Notes under the pieces: generated by a model
Seen by the model: the letters and a program-made list of their open reading frames with translations, nothing else
Databases searched by the model: none
What the model was told of the DNA's origin: nothing
Part shown: positions 1 through 5,208 of the stretch, one piece after another
Layout: each line of letters begins with the position of its first letter
Numbering within the stretch: position 1 is the stretch's first letter
From: an uncultured Lachnospiraceae bacterium
GTDB lineage: Bacteria > Bacillota > Clostridia > Lachnospirales > Lachnospiraceae
Reading direction: 5' to 3'
Assembly: GCA_902803355.1 (NCBI GenBank)
Contig: CADCPP010000019.1
Coordinates: forward strand, 1-5,208
Length of the DNA: 5,208 nt
Translations under genes and position numbers: made by a program

Positions 1-309
1 CACGGCGGGATGATGGGGCACAAGATCGATGCGCTGCGGCGCTGCGGCAAGGCATCCTTCTGCGTGTACGACGAAGGATACCGCGAGGAAGGCGAATGGT
101 TCCTGCGGATCCGCTCGGTCATCGTGTTCGGACAGGTCGAGTTCGTCGAAGACAGAGAGAAGACCCTTCGGATCTCGCGGGAGCTCAGCCGTAAATTCAT
201 TAAAGATGAAGACTATATTCAGGGCGAGATCGACCGCTCGGGCGCCCGGACGCTGATGTTTGCCCTCGTTCCGGAGCATATGAGCGGAAAACTGGTCAAG
301 GAAAAGTAA
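1..309 (+). CDS. NimA/pyridoxamine 5'-phosphate oxidase-like flavoprotein, 3' part
   Basis: Partial gene: the frame is open from base 1 (His-Gly-Gly before the first ATG at 10), so the true start lies left of the window. About 102 residues are visible out of roughly 150-160 usual for the family, and it ends at TAA 307-309. The visible part starts in the family's central motif (HGG..GHKIDALRR) and continues into a beta strand resembling ASFCVYD. Then comes the R-SVIVFGQVEFV strand that in this split-barrel fold lines the FMN site, and it ends with the typical HMSGKLVKEK tail. Family members bind FMN; some (Nim) reduce 5-nitroimidazoles, but most genomic copies are uncharacterised, so no drug phenotype should be assumed. 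It converges on the alcohol dehydrogenase gene and shares its terminator. The fold assignment is fairly sure; the substrate is unknown. Confidence 0.8.
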   Translation, partial: HGGMMGHKIDALRRCGKASFCVYDEGYREEGEWFLRIRSVIVFGQVEFVEDREKTLRISRELSRKFIKDEDYIQGEIDRSGARTLMFALVPEHMSGKLVKEK

Positions 310-329
310 AGAAAAAATATAGCCATGTA

Positions 330-369
330 AAAAACATCTCCGGGTCAAATAAGGCCCGGAGATGTTTTT
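330..369. terminator. Bidirectional rho-independent terminator
   Basis: Arms 330-344 and 355-369 are perfect reverse complements (15 bp, core CATCTCCGGG/CCCGGAGATG) around a 10-base loop at 345-354. Both outer ends are A/T runs, so transcripts from either strand end in a GC-rich hairpin followed by U residues. It lies 20 bases past the plus-strand flavoprotein stop and 28 bases past the minus-strand dehydrogenase stop, exactly where two convergent genes would share a terminator. Confidence 0.93.
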
Positions 370-397
370 GCGTGGAAAGGCAGCTGCCCGAAACCGG

Positions 398-1495
398 TCA
401 GCGCAGCGCTTCAAACATGGCTTTTAACGCAGCCGCGTCCATCGGGACGGGATTGTTCTGCATGAGCGGATGCGCGGCGCAGGCGGCAGCAAGGGCAGCC
501 GTATCGACTTCGCCAAGATCGGAAAGGCGCATCTTAAGCCCTGCCTCTTCCTTGAACGCGCGGATGCGGGAAGCAAGCTCTGCAGTCCCGGAAAGACCGG
601 CTTTGCGGCAGAGCGTCTCAAGGCGCTCGTCCGCGTTGAGCGTCACAAAGCTGTCCAGCGTGAAGGCGCAGGCTTCGCCGTGCGGCAGATGGTACCATTC
701 GCTTAAAGGATAGCTGCAGGCATGACAGCCGGCGGTCTTGGGCTGGGCAAAGGAGAGGCCGGCAAGCAGCGAGGCATAAGACAGGGCTGCCCGGGCTTCC
801 CGGTCTGTTCCGTCACGGTAGGCGGTGCTTAAATTTTCCAGGATCAGGCGCACGGCTTCCGCGGCCAGAAGATCCGGGATCGGCTGATGGTTTTTGCTCC
901 AGCAGCCTTCGAGGGCATGCGCCATGGCGTCGAGGCCGGTGATCATGGTGGTGTAGGGCGAAACGGAAAGCGAAAGCAGCGGGTCCACCATGGCGGCCTT
1001 CGGCATAAAGGAAGGATGGTTCGTGGTGCGTTTGGCGCTGCCGTGGCTGATCACGGAGACCTGCGTGACTTCGCTGCCGGTCCCGGCAGTGGTGGGCACG
1101 CAGAGGATGGCAAGCGGGTCTGCGGGAAGAGGGACTTCTCCGCTCCAGTAGGCCTCGGCGGAGGCTTCTCCCGGTGCGATGGCTGCCGCAAATTTGGCAG
1201 TATCCATGGCACTTCCGCCGCCGATCCCGATCACCGCCTGCGCCTTATGCATGCGGGCAAGCCTTGCGGCCTGCGCGGCGCCGGAAAGCTGGGGGTTAGG
1301 CTCCACTTCGGAAAAGACGGCACAAATGGCAGGGATCTGCTGCTGCAGCTTCTTTGCCTCAGGGGCAAAATGCCTGCCGCAGACCAGTACGCAGCGCTCA
1401 AGCGAAAGCTCGCCAAGGATCTCTTCAAGGCGCGCAAAACAGCCTTCGCCGAACCAGATCTTTACCGGCTGGGCGTAAAAGAAATCATTTCGCAT
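398..1495 (-). CDS. Iron-containing alcohol dehydrogenase (group III); candidate C2-aldehyde (sulfoacetaldehyde-type) reductase
   Basis: A 365-residue NAD(P)-dependent Fe-ADH, normal length for the family, cytoplasmic. Visible motifs are the nucleotide loop GGGSAMDTAK (92-101), the TTAGTGSEVT segment (135-144), and the metal site D189/H193 (GLDAMAHALEG), H258 (GCHAC) and H272 (LPHGEA). The ligand spacings match FucO-type enzymes, so the metal site is intact. The residue that follows the second beta strand and is Asp in FucO is Gly40 here, a change seen in members that tolerate NADP. The extra active-site His four residues after the third ligand in FucO is Tyr262. The SYPLS...PHGEAC and MQNNPVPM segments remind me of the phosphonoacetaldehyde-reductase branch (from memory). 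The start at 1495 is chosen because GAGGAAGG lies just upstream (1501-1508); an in-frame ATG at 1531 would add 12 unlike-family residues deep inside the upstream gene. The gene overlaps the isomerase stop by 11 bases, so translation is probably coupled. It is last in the operon and probably reduces an aldehyde made by the transketolase, to reoxidise NADH. The substrate is inferred. Confidence 0.9.
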   Translation of the reverse strand: MRNDFFYAQPVKIWFGEGCFARLEEILGELSLERCVLVCGRHFAPEAKKLQQQIPAICAVFSEVEPNPQLSGAAQAARLARMHKAQAVIGIGGGSAMDTAKFAAAIAPGEASAEAYWSGEVPLPADPLAILCVPTTAGTGSEVTQVSVISHGSAKRTTNHPSFMPKAAMVDPLLSLSVSPYTTMITGLDAMAHALEGCWSKNHQPIPDLLAAEAVRLILENLSTAYRDGTDREARAALSYASLLAGLSFAQPKTAGCHACSYPLSEWYHLPHGEACAFTLDSFVTLNADERLETLCRKAGLSGTAELASRIRAFKEEAGLKMRLSDLGEVDTAALAAACAAHPLMQNNPVPMDAAALKAMFEALR

Positions 1496-1961
1496 AATTT
1501 CCTTCCTCGATCTCCTCCAGCTTTGCGGCAAATTTGTGCATATTGGCGGCGCGCCAGTCTTCCAGATCCTGGCACCACTCGGTGTTCAGGAAGGTCTTTG
1601 CCATATCAACGGCAAGCTCAGGCCCAACGACCCAGCCGCCCATGCAAAGCACCTTGGCGTTATTGATGGCGCGGGCCATTTTTGCGGTATAGGGGCTTTC
1701 GCAGACAACGGCATGGACGCCCTTAAACATGTTGGAAACGATGCACATGCCGGCGCCGGTCCCGCAGAGCAGGATGGCACGGTCATAGCTTCCGTCTGCA
1801 ACACGCGGCGCGACCGTCTGCGCGACCTGATAATAAGGCAGGGCATTTTCCGGATTCACGGTGCCCAGATCATCGAATTCGTAGCCTTCCTGCTCAAGCC
1901 AGGCCTTGACGGCTTCCTTGGCATTGTAGCCGGACTTATCACTTCCCAGTGCGATCTTCAT
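1485..1961 (-). CDS. Divergent RpiB/LacA/LacB-family sugar isomerase
   Basis: A 158-residue protein, slightly longer than usual for RpiB (about 145-150). The family fold is clear: N-terminal MKIALGSDKSGY, DLGT (31-34), the anion-binding loop CGTGAGM (66-72), GVHAVVCESPYTAKMAR and VLCMGGWVVGPELA. These enzymes interconvert aldose and ketose phosphates by proton transfer; the general base Cys66 and Thr68 are present. Compared with E. coli RpiB from memory, the Asp-His pair is Asp8-Lys9 (Lys as in LacA), the ring-opening His (about 99) is Ile99, and the C-terminal Arg-His phosphate pair is Leu133-Glu134, with only Arg137 kept. It is therefore unlikely to be the housekeeping ribose-5-phosphate isomerase. 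A linear C4 substrate such as 4-deoxy-4-sulfoerythrose (the SqwI role) or a tetrose phosphate fits better. The start has GGGAGG six bases upstream. It lies 97 bases after the transketolase pair and overlaps the dehydrogenase start. Confidence 0.88.
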   Translation of the reverse strand: MKIALGSDKSGYNAKEAVKAWLEQEGYEFDDLGTVNPENALPYYQVAQTVAPRVADGSYDRAILLCGTGAGMCIVSNMFKGVHAVVCESPYTAKMARAINNAKVLCMGGWVVGPELAVDMAKTFLNTEWCQDLEDWRAANMHKFAAKLEEIEEGNYAK

Positions 1962-1967
1962 TGTTTT

Positions 1968-1973
1968 CCTCCC
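1968..1973 (-). promoter_or_regulatory. Ribosome binding site of the RpiB-like gene
   Basis: On the minus strand GGGAGG is followed by a six-base A-rich spacer and then the ATG at 1961, a strong Shine-Dalgarno site that fixes this start and suggests independent initiation after the intergenic gap. Confidence 0.8.
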
Positions 1974-2060
1974 GGATATGTGTCTTTGTTTGCTGATTGG
2001 TTTTTGTCATTATCTGAAGCCATCTTTGTGGGAAATGGCGCCTCGTGCCCGGCCGAAACC

Positions 2061-2978
2061 TTACTTCAGCGCTTCCCTGGCCTTCCGCACGATATTTTCC
2101 GCGGTCAGCCCCATCACTTCCTTCAGGTACGGCAGCTTGCCGACTTCTCCGAAACGGTCCGGAATGCCGAGCGCGCAGACCGGAATGCGTTCCGCCGCGA
2201 GCGCTTCCAGCACCGCGCTGTGCAGGCCGCCGATCACGTTGTGATTTTCCACCGTGAGCACGTGCCCGGTCTTGCGGGCGGAGGCGATCACGCATTCCCT
2301 GTCAATGGGCTTGATGGTATGCACATTGATGACTTCCGCAAGAATGCCTTCCTTCGCCAGCATATCCGCCGCGCGAAGCGTATCCGCGGAAGGCAGGCCG
2401 CTGACAAAGATGCTCAGGTCGCGCCCTTCGCGCAGAAGGTCGGCCTTAAACAGCTCGAAGCGGTAATCGTCCGGAAAGACCTTCTCCGTTTCCTTGCGGA
2501 AGAGCCGAAGGTAGGCAGGGCCTTTGTAAGCCTGCAGCACAGGCATGGCCGCGCGAAGCTGGACTTCATCCACCGGTTCAACGATCACCATGCCCGGAAT
2601 GGAGCGCAGCACTCCGATATCTTCCATGCTCATGTGGGTCCCGCCGTTTAATTCCGCGGAGATGCCGGGATCCGTGCCCACGATCTTCACATTCATGCCG
2701 GCATAGGCGATGGAGATGGCGATCTGGTCGCAGATTCTCCGGGTAGCGAAGGGAGTAAAGCTTTCGATCCAGGGCGTAAAGCCATAGCTGGCCAGTCCTG
2801 CGGCGATAGAGGCCATGTTCTGCTCGGCAATGCCGCAGTCAAACATCTGCTCCGGGAAGCGCTCGTACAGCCCGCGGGTGCCGCTGGCCTTGGACAGGTC
2901 GGCGTCCAGGACCACGACGTGGCGGTCGGCTTCCATCATCTGCGCAAGACACTGCGCGTAAGCGGCTCTCATTTCCAT
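2061..2978 (-). CDS. Transketolase C-terminal subunit (pyrimidine-binding and C-terminal domains)
   Basis: A 305-residue half-transketolase that pairs with the product of the gene just upstream. Residues 1 to about 165 form the Pyr domain: R4, DADLSKAS (25-32), the catalytic-Glu motif GIAEQNM (E52, which activates the thiamine diphosphate aminopyrimidine ring), NGGTHMSMED (111-120, active-site His115), and PAYLRLFR (R158, R161) near the expected substrate-anion site. Residues about 180-305 form the transketolase C-terminal domain (SIFVSG, VINVHTIKPID, VENHNVIGGLHSAV, GIPDRFGEVGK). The active site should form between the two subunits. Start: a near-ideal AAAGGAGG sits at 2986-2993 with a seven-base spacer, and the ATG begins two bases after the upstream stop, which indicates coupled translation and equal subunit output. 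The reaction is transfer of a two-carbon ketol unit. Whether the donor is xylulose 5-phosphate or a modified ketose such as sulfofructose (the SqwH/SqwG role) cannot be read directly. Confidence 0.93.
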   Translation of the reverse strand: MEMRAAYAQCLAQMMEADRHVVVLDADLSKASGTRGLYERFPEQMFDCGIAEQNMASIAAGLASYGFTPWIESFTPFATRRICDQIAISIAYAGMNVKIVGTDPGISAELNGGTHMSMEDIGVLRSIPGMVIVEPVDEVQLRAAMPVLQAYKGPAYLRLFRKETEKVFPDDYRFELFKADLLREGRDLSIFVSGLPSADTLRAADMLAKEGILAEVINVHTIKPIDRECVIASARKTGHVLTVENHNVIGGLHSAVLEALAAERIPVCALGIPDRFGEVGKLPYLKEVMGLTAENIVRKAREALK

Positions 2979-2980
2979 CG

Positions 2981-3838
2981 TCAGGCCTCCTTTCCCTTGG
3001 CGGCTTCTGCGGCAAAGGCTTCCCGCAGCGCGCGGATGGCGTCATCGGCCTGCTGCTCGCTGAAGGAGCAGTTATGATTGCCTGTGCCCATGGCAATGAT
3101 TTCCGGCACGCCGAAGCCTTTTACCGTGTTCAGGATCACCATGGTGGGCTTTCCGGAACCGATAAAGCCTTTTGCCTGTGCTACGGCCTGTGAGACCTGC
3201 AGGAGGTCGTTGCCGTCCTCCACGTTGATCACGTTCCAGCCGAAGGCACGCCATTTTTCATCAAGCGGGGCAATATCATTGACCTTTGCCACGGTGTCAT
3301 CGATCTGCAGCTTGTTGTAATCGGTAAAGGCGATCAGATGGTCCAGCTTTTTTGCGGCCGCAAACATGGCGGCCTCCCAGACCTGACCCTCCTGGCTCTC
3401 ACCGTCGCCGATCAGAGTGTAGATCATAGCGCCGTCGCCTTCCAGCTTGCTGCCGAGCGCCGCGCCGACCGCACAGGAAAATCCCTGCCCGAGCGAGCCG
3501 GTGGTCATATCGATGCCAGGCGTACGGTTCATATCGCAGTGAGAAGGCAGGCTGGTGCCGCCCTGATTCAGGGTGAGCAGCAGCTCCTTCGGGAAATAGC
3601 CCCGGTTCGCAAGTGCGGCGTAGACGGCCGGGCCGGCATGCCCTTTGGAGCAGATGAAACGGTCGCGGCCGGGCATTTTCGGCCGGGACGGATCGATATT
3701 CATCGCTTCAAAATACAGGACCGTGAGCAGTTCGACAACAGAAAGGCTGCCGCCGATATGCCCGACGCCCAAATGCCCGATGGCTTTCAGACAGTCGCAG
3801 CGGATATCCAGGCAGCGCTGGGAAAGAGATGTGTCCAA
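2981..3838 (-). CDS. Transketolase N-terminal (thiamine diphosphate-binding) subunit
   Basis: A 285-residue half-transketolase holding the PP domain. Motifs in order: GHLGVGHIGGSLS (21-33, His27 in the substrate channel), CSKGHAGPAVYA (63-74, His67), GIDMTTGSLGQGFS (108-121), and the thiamine diphosphate/Mg motif GDGESQEGQVWE (144-155) closed by DYNKLQ (Asn175). Near the end, GTGNHNCSFSEQQ (251-263) replaces the usual WHG-KAP-EQ segment: the His is kept (255) but the neighbours differ, so substrate specificity could differ. The start is taken as TTG at 3838, because GGAGGG (3847-3852) lies eight bases upstream; the TTG at 3859 would place this ribosome site inside the gene. It is the first gene of the operon, 80 bases after the polymerase stop and directly behind a good promoter. 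Split transketolases are common in bacterial sugar-utilisation loci, including the SqwGH and AptAB systems, besides housekeeping copies. Confidence 0.92.
   Translation of the reverse strand: MDTSLSQRCLDIRCDCLKAIGHLGVGHIGGSLSVVELLTVLYFEAMNIDPSRPKMPGRDRFICSKGHAGPAVYAALANRGYFPKELLLTLNQGGTSLPSHCDMNRTPGIDMTTGSLGQGFSCAVGAALGSKLEGDGAMIYTLIGDGESQEGQVWEAAMFAAAKKLDHLIAFTDYNKLQIDDTVAKVNDIAPLDEKWRAFGWNVINVEDGNDLLQVSQAVAQAKGFIGSGKPTMVILNTVKGFGVPEIIAMGTGNHNCSFSEQQADDAIRALREAFAAEAAKGKEA
2986..2993 (-). promoter_or_regulatory. Ribosome binding site of the transketolase C-terminal subunit
   Basis: AAAGGAGG on the minus strand lies inside the last codons of the N-terminal subunit gene, seven bases before the ATG at 2978. 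Together with the two-base gap between the genes it supports coupled translation of the two halves. Confidence 0.85.
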
Positions 3839-3846
3839 AGCGGGAT

Positions 3847-3852
3847 CCCTCC
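3847..3852 (-). promoter_or_regulatory. Ribosome binding site deciding the TTG start of the operon's first gene
   Basis: GGAGGG on the minus strand stands eight bases before TTG 3838-3836. This spacing is why the start is placed here and not at the longer in-frame TTG at 3859. Most of the site also forms one arm of an inverted repeat (3848-3855 with 3883-3890). Confidence 0.8.
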
Positions 3853-3890
3853 GAATCAATTTTTGCCGAAAACAGTGTAGTCTTCGGAGG
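3848..3890. repeat. 8-bp inverted repeat flanking the promoter -10 and start site (possible operator)
   Basis: CCTCCGAA at 3848-3855 and its exact reverse complement TTCGGAGG at 3883-3890 are separated by 27 bases. One arm lies in the -35/-10 spacer, the other at the ribosome binding site, so the pair brackets the -10 and the predicted start. It could be an operator for a regulator encoded elsewhere. One arm is constrained by being a ribosome site, so chance is a real alternative. Confidence 0.35.
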
Positions 3891-3902
3891 AGGAAATGTC
3901 AA
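3874..3902 (-). promoter_or_regulatory. Sigma-A-type promoter of the transketolase operon
   Basis: On the minus strand a perfect -35 TTGACA (3897-3902) and a -10 TACACT (3874-3879, four of six consensus bases) are separated by exactly 17 bases. Transcription would start near 3867, giving a leader of about 29 bases that carries the ribosome binding site. It lies in the only sizeable gap upstream of the operon, 16 bases after the polymerase stop codon. The hexamers and spacing are read directly; activity is inferred. Confidence 0.75.
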
Positions 3903-3918
3903 GGCAAACGCAGGATAG

Positions 3919-5208
3919 TTATGCCCGGTGGCCGCCGATCTGTCTGCTTCGCTCCAGCGCGGTCGCGCCGTCCAGCAGATCACGGCCTTTAAAGACGGCG
4001 GCTGGACCGAAACGGCGGCGGATATCCGCTACAGCACACTGCAGCCGCCGCTCTCTGCGGGCGCGTTCCCAGTCGGTAAACAGATCCAGCTGAATAAAAC
4101 CGTCCGCATCCGCAACGTCTGCCGCGCAGACACCGATGCGGCGAAAAAGCAGGCGGTGATCGGTCTTTGTGGCAAAGGAAGAGAGCATGGCTTCGCAGAC
4201 CGTGTTCTGCGCGTCTGTCTTTTCACGAAGCCGCAGCGTGCCGTGCGTGTGCACCGGGTGGAGCCGCCCGTAAAAATCCAGACTCACGGGGCCGTCATAG
4301 TCCGGGCAGACCTCCAGACTTTTGTAATCATAAGAGACCCACCAGCTGAAGCGGTCGGAGACCAGAGATTTCCTGTAGAGACCCGCACAGAGAGAATCGA
4401 TCATCTCGCGAAGGATCAGGCAGGCCTGCTCGTACGGATACGGACGGGGCAGCACCTGTCCTACGGAGAGGCTGTGCGTATCGCTCCGGTAGCTTTTGAT
4501 ATCCTTCATCCTGACAGGCTCGACGCCCCAGGCGTGATCGACCAGGATCTCTCCGTCGATCCCGAAAGTCTTATAAAAGAATTCCTCATCCCAGACGCTG
4601 CGCCGGGCGATCTCTCCCATGGTAGACAGGTGAGAAGTGTACAGTCTCCGCGCCTTGCCCGGCCCGATCTGCCAGAAATCGGTCAGCGGCTTGTGCTCCC
4701 AGAGGAGATATTTATAAGACTCCTCGTTCAGCTCCGCGATCCGTACGCCGTCTTCATCCGCCGGCCTTTTCTTGGCCACGATATCCATGGCCACCTTGGC
4801 CAGATACAGATTGGTCCCGATGCCCACGGTGGCCGTGATCCCGGTCGTTCTCAGCACATCGCGGATCATGGTCATGGCCAAAAGGCGCGCCGGATGGACC
4901 CCCATTTTCTGCGCCTCGCTCTGATACAGATGCAGATATGGCGTGCAGTCGATAAAGCATTCATCCACGGAATAGATGTGTACGTCTTCCGGCGCGACAT
5001 AGCGCAGATAGATTCCGTAGATCAATGCGGAAATGCGCAGATATTCAGCCATGCGCGGCACCGCGATAAGGTAATCCACCTTACAGCGATGCAGGGCCTC
5101 ATATTTCCGGATGGCCTGCCGGGCCTCAAAAAGCCTTGGCCTTGAGGGCACGCCGATCGCCTTCAGGGGCGGAGAGACCGCCAGGCAGATGGTCTGCTCC
5201 GAGCGGGA
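3919..5208 (-). CDS. Y-family DNA polymerase (UmuC/DinB-like), N-terminus beyond the window
   Basis: A translesion DNA polymerase. The frame stays open to the window edge (visible from SRSEQTICLAVSPPLKAIGV), so 429 residues are seen and roughly 25-45 N-terminal residues, including the first catalytic Asp, are missing. A GTG at 5151 is internal, not the start. Key features: the palm motif SVDECFID holding the catalytic Asp-Glu pair, followed by TVGIGTNLYLAKVAMDIVAKK and WQIGPGKARRL, the helix-hairpin-helix-like thumb motif. Next come the little-finger domain and, near the end, QLDLF (4078-4092), a match to the beta sliding-clamp binding consensus. The family copies past damaged bases with low fidelity and is often induced by DNA damage. 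The stop TAA is at 3919-3921; no convincing terminator follows it before the transketolase promoter, so some read-through into that operon is possible. A functional link to the sugar operon is unlikely. The family is sure; the exact subgroup (Pol IV, UmuC or phage/element UvrX type) is not. Confidence 0.92.
   Translation of the reverse strand, partial: SRSEQTICLAVSPPLKAIGVPSRPRLFEARQAIRKYEALHRCKVDYLIAVPRMAEYLRISALIYGIYLRYVAPEDVHIYSVDECFIDCTPYLHLYQSEAQKMGVHPARLLAMTMIRDVLRTTGITATVGIGTNLYLAKVAMDIVAKKRPADEDGVRIAELNEESYKYLLWEHKPLTDFWQIGPGKARRLYTSHLSTMGEIARRSVWDEEFFYKTFGIDGEILVDHAWGVEPVRMKDIKSYRSDTHSLSVGQVLPRPYPYEQACLILREMIDSLCAGLYRKSLVSDRFSWWVSYDYKSLEVCPDYDGPVSLDFYGRLHPVHTHGTLRLREKTDAQNTVCEAMLSSFATKTDHRLLFRRIGVCAADVADADGFIQLDLFTDWERARRERRLQCAVADIRRRFGPAAVFKGRDLLDGATALERSRQIGGHRA
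4078..4092 (-). other. Clamp-binding motif QLDLF in the polymerase
   Basis: Five codons on the minus strand encode Gln-Leu-Asp-Leu-Phe, matching the bacterial beta-clamp binding consensus QL(S/D)LF. It sits after the little-finger domain, as usual in Y-family polymerases, although about 50 further residues follow it. Confidence 0.75.

Noticed and set aside
1496..1531. Upstream ATG at 1531 that would extend the alcohol dehydrogenase by 12 residues
   Set aside because: The extra residues do not resemble the family, and the ATG at 1495 has a good ribosome binding site at normal distance.
2009..2014. GATAAT -10-like hexamer (minus strand) in the gap before the isomerase, a possible internal promoter
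   Set aside because: No recognisable -35 hexamer at 16-18 bases upstream; A-rich gap makes a single hexamer match weak evidence.
1536..2651. 371-codon open frame on the plus strand opposite the isomerase and transketolase C-subunit
   Set aside because: Spans two well-supported minus-strand genes and their gap, has no recognisable motif and is His/Arg/Gly-rich, typical of antisense shadow frames in GC-rich DNA.
3839..3859. Longer TTG start at 3859 for the transketolase N-subunit
   Set aside because: It would place the GGAGGG ribosome site inside the coding sequence; TTG 3838 has correct spacing to it.
3856..3882. Terminator for the polymerase gene formed by the 3848-3890 inverted repeat
   Set aside because: Only 8 bp of stem with a 27-base loop and no T run after it on the minus strand; it reads better as promoter-associated sequence.
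3928..5145. 405-codon open frame on the plus strand opposite the polymerase
   Set aside because: Exact antisense of a clear Y-family polymerase; composition and lack of motifs mark it as a shadow.

Overview
The window looks like a moderately GC-rich Gram-positive chromosome, most likely a member of Bacillota (Clostridia-type gut anaerobe). This is an inference from the strong GGAGG-type ribosome binding sites, a TTG start, a split two-subunit transketolase, a Nim-type flavoprotein and a Y-family polymerase of the kind common in that group. No rRNA, tRNA, CRISPR or transposase is visible. Genes are tightly packed and both edges cut through genes.

Layout: (1) 1-309, plus strand, the 3' end of a NimA/pyridoxamine 5'-phosphate oxidase-like flavoprotein. 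(2) 330-369, a perfect 15-bp hairpin with T tracts on both strands, a bidirectional terminator between convergent genes. (3) 398-3838, minus strand, a four-gene operon read right to left: transketolase N-terminal subunit, transketolase C-terminal subunit, a divergent RpiB/LacA/LacB-family isomerase, and an iron-containing alcohol dehydrogenase. A sigma-A-like promoter (TTGACA-17-TACACT, 3874-3902) lies just upstream, and the terminator lies 28 bases past the last stop, so the transcription unit appears complete. (4) 3919-5208, minus strand, a Y-family DNA polymerase whose N-terminus lies off the window.

The operon is the interesting part. Its content (split transketolase + RpiB-like isomerase + Fe-dependent reductase, with no kinase or aldolase) matches the core of the sulfoglycolytic transketolase (sulfo-TK) pathway as I remember it (SqwGH, SqwI, SqwF). 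There the transketolase takes a C2 unit from 6-deoxy-6-sulfofructose to leave sulfoerythrose, the isomerase makes sulfoerythrulose, the transketolase removes a second C2 unit to leave sulfoacetaldehyde, and the reductase converts this to isethionate. The isomerase keeps its catalytic Cys but appears to have lost the sugar-ring-opening His and several phosphate-binding residues. That fits a linear four-carbon substrate that is not a normal sugar phosphate. The assignment is a hypothesis: transporter, sulfoquinovosidase and sulfoquinovose isomerase are not in the window, and other C4 or C5 substrates (tetrose phosphates, apulose 4-phosphate, other 6-substituted hexoses) remain possible.
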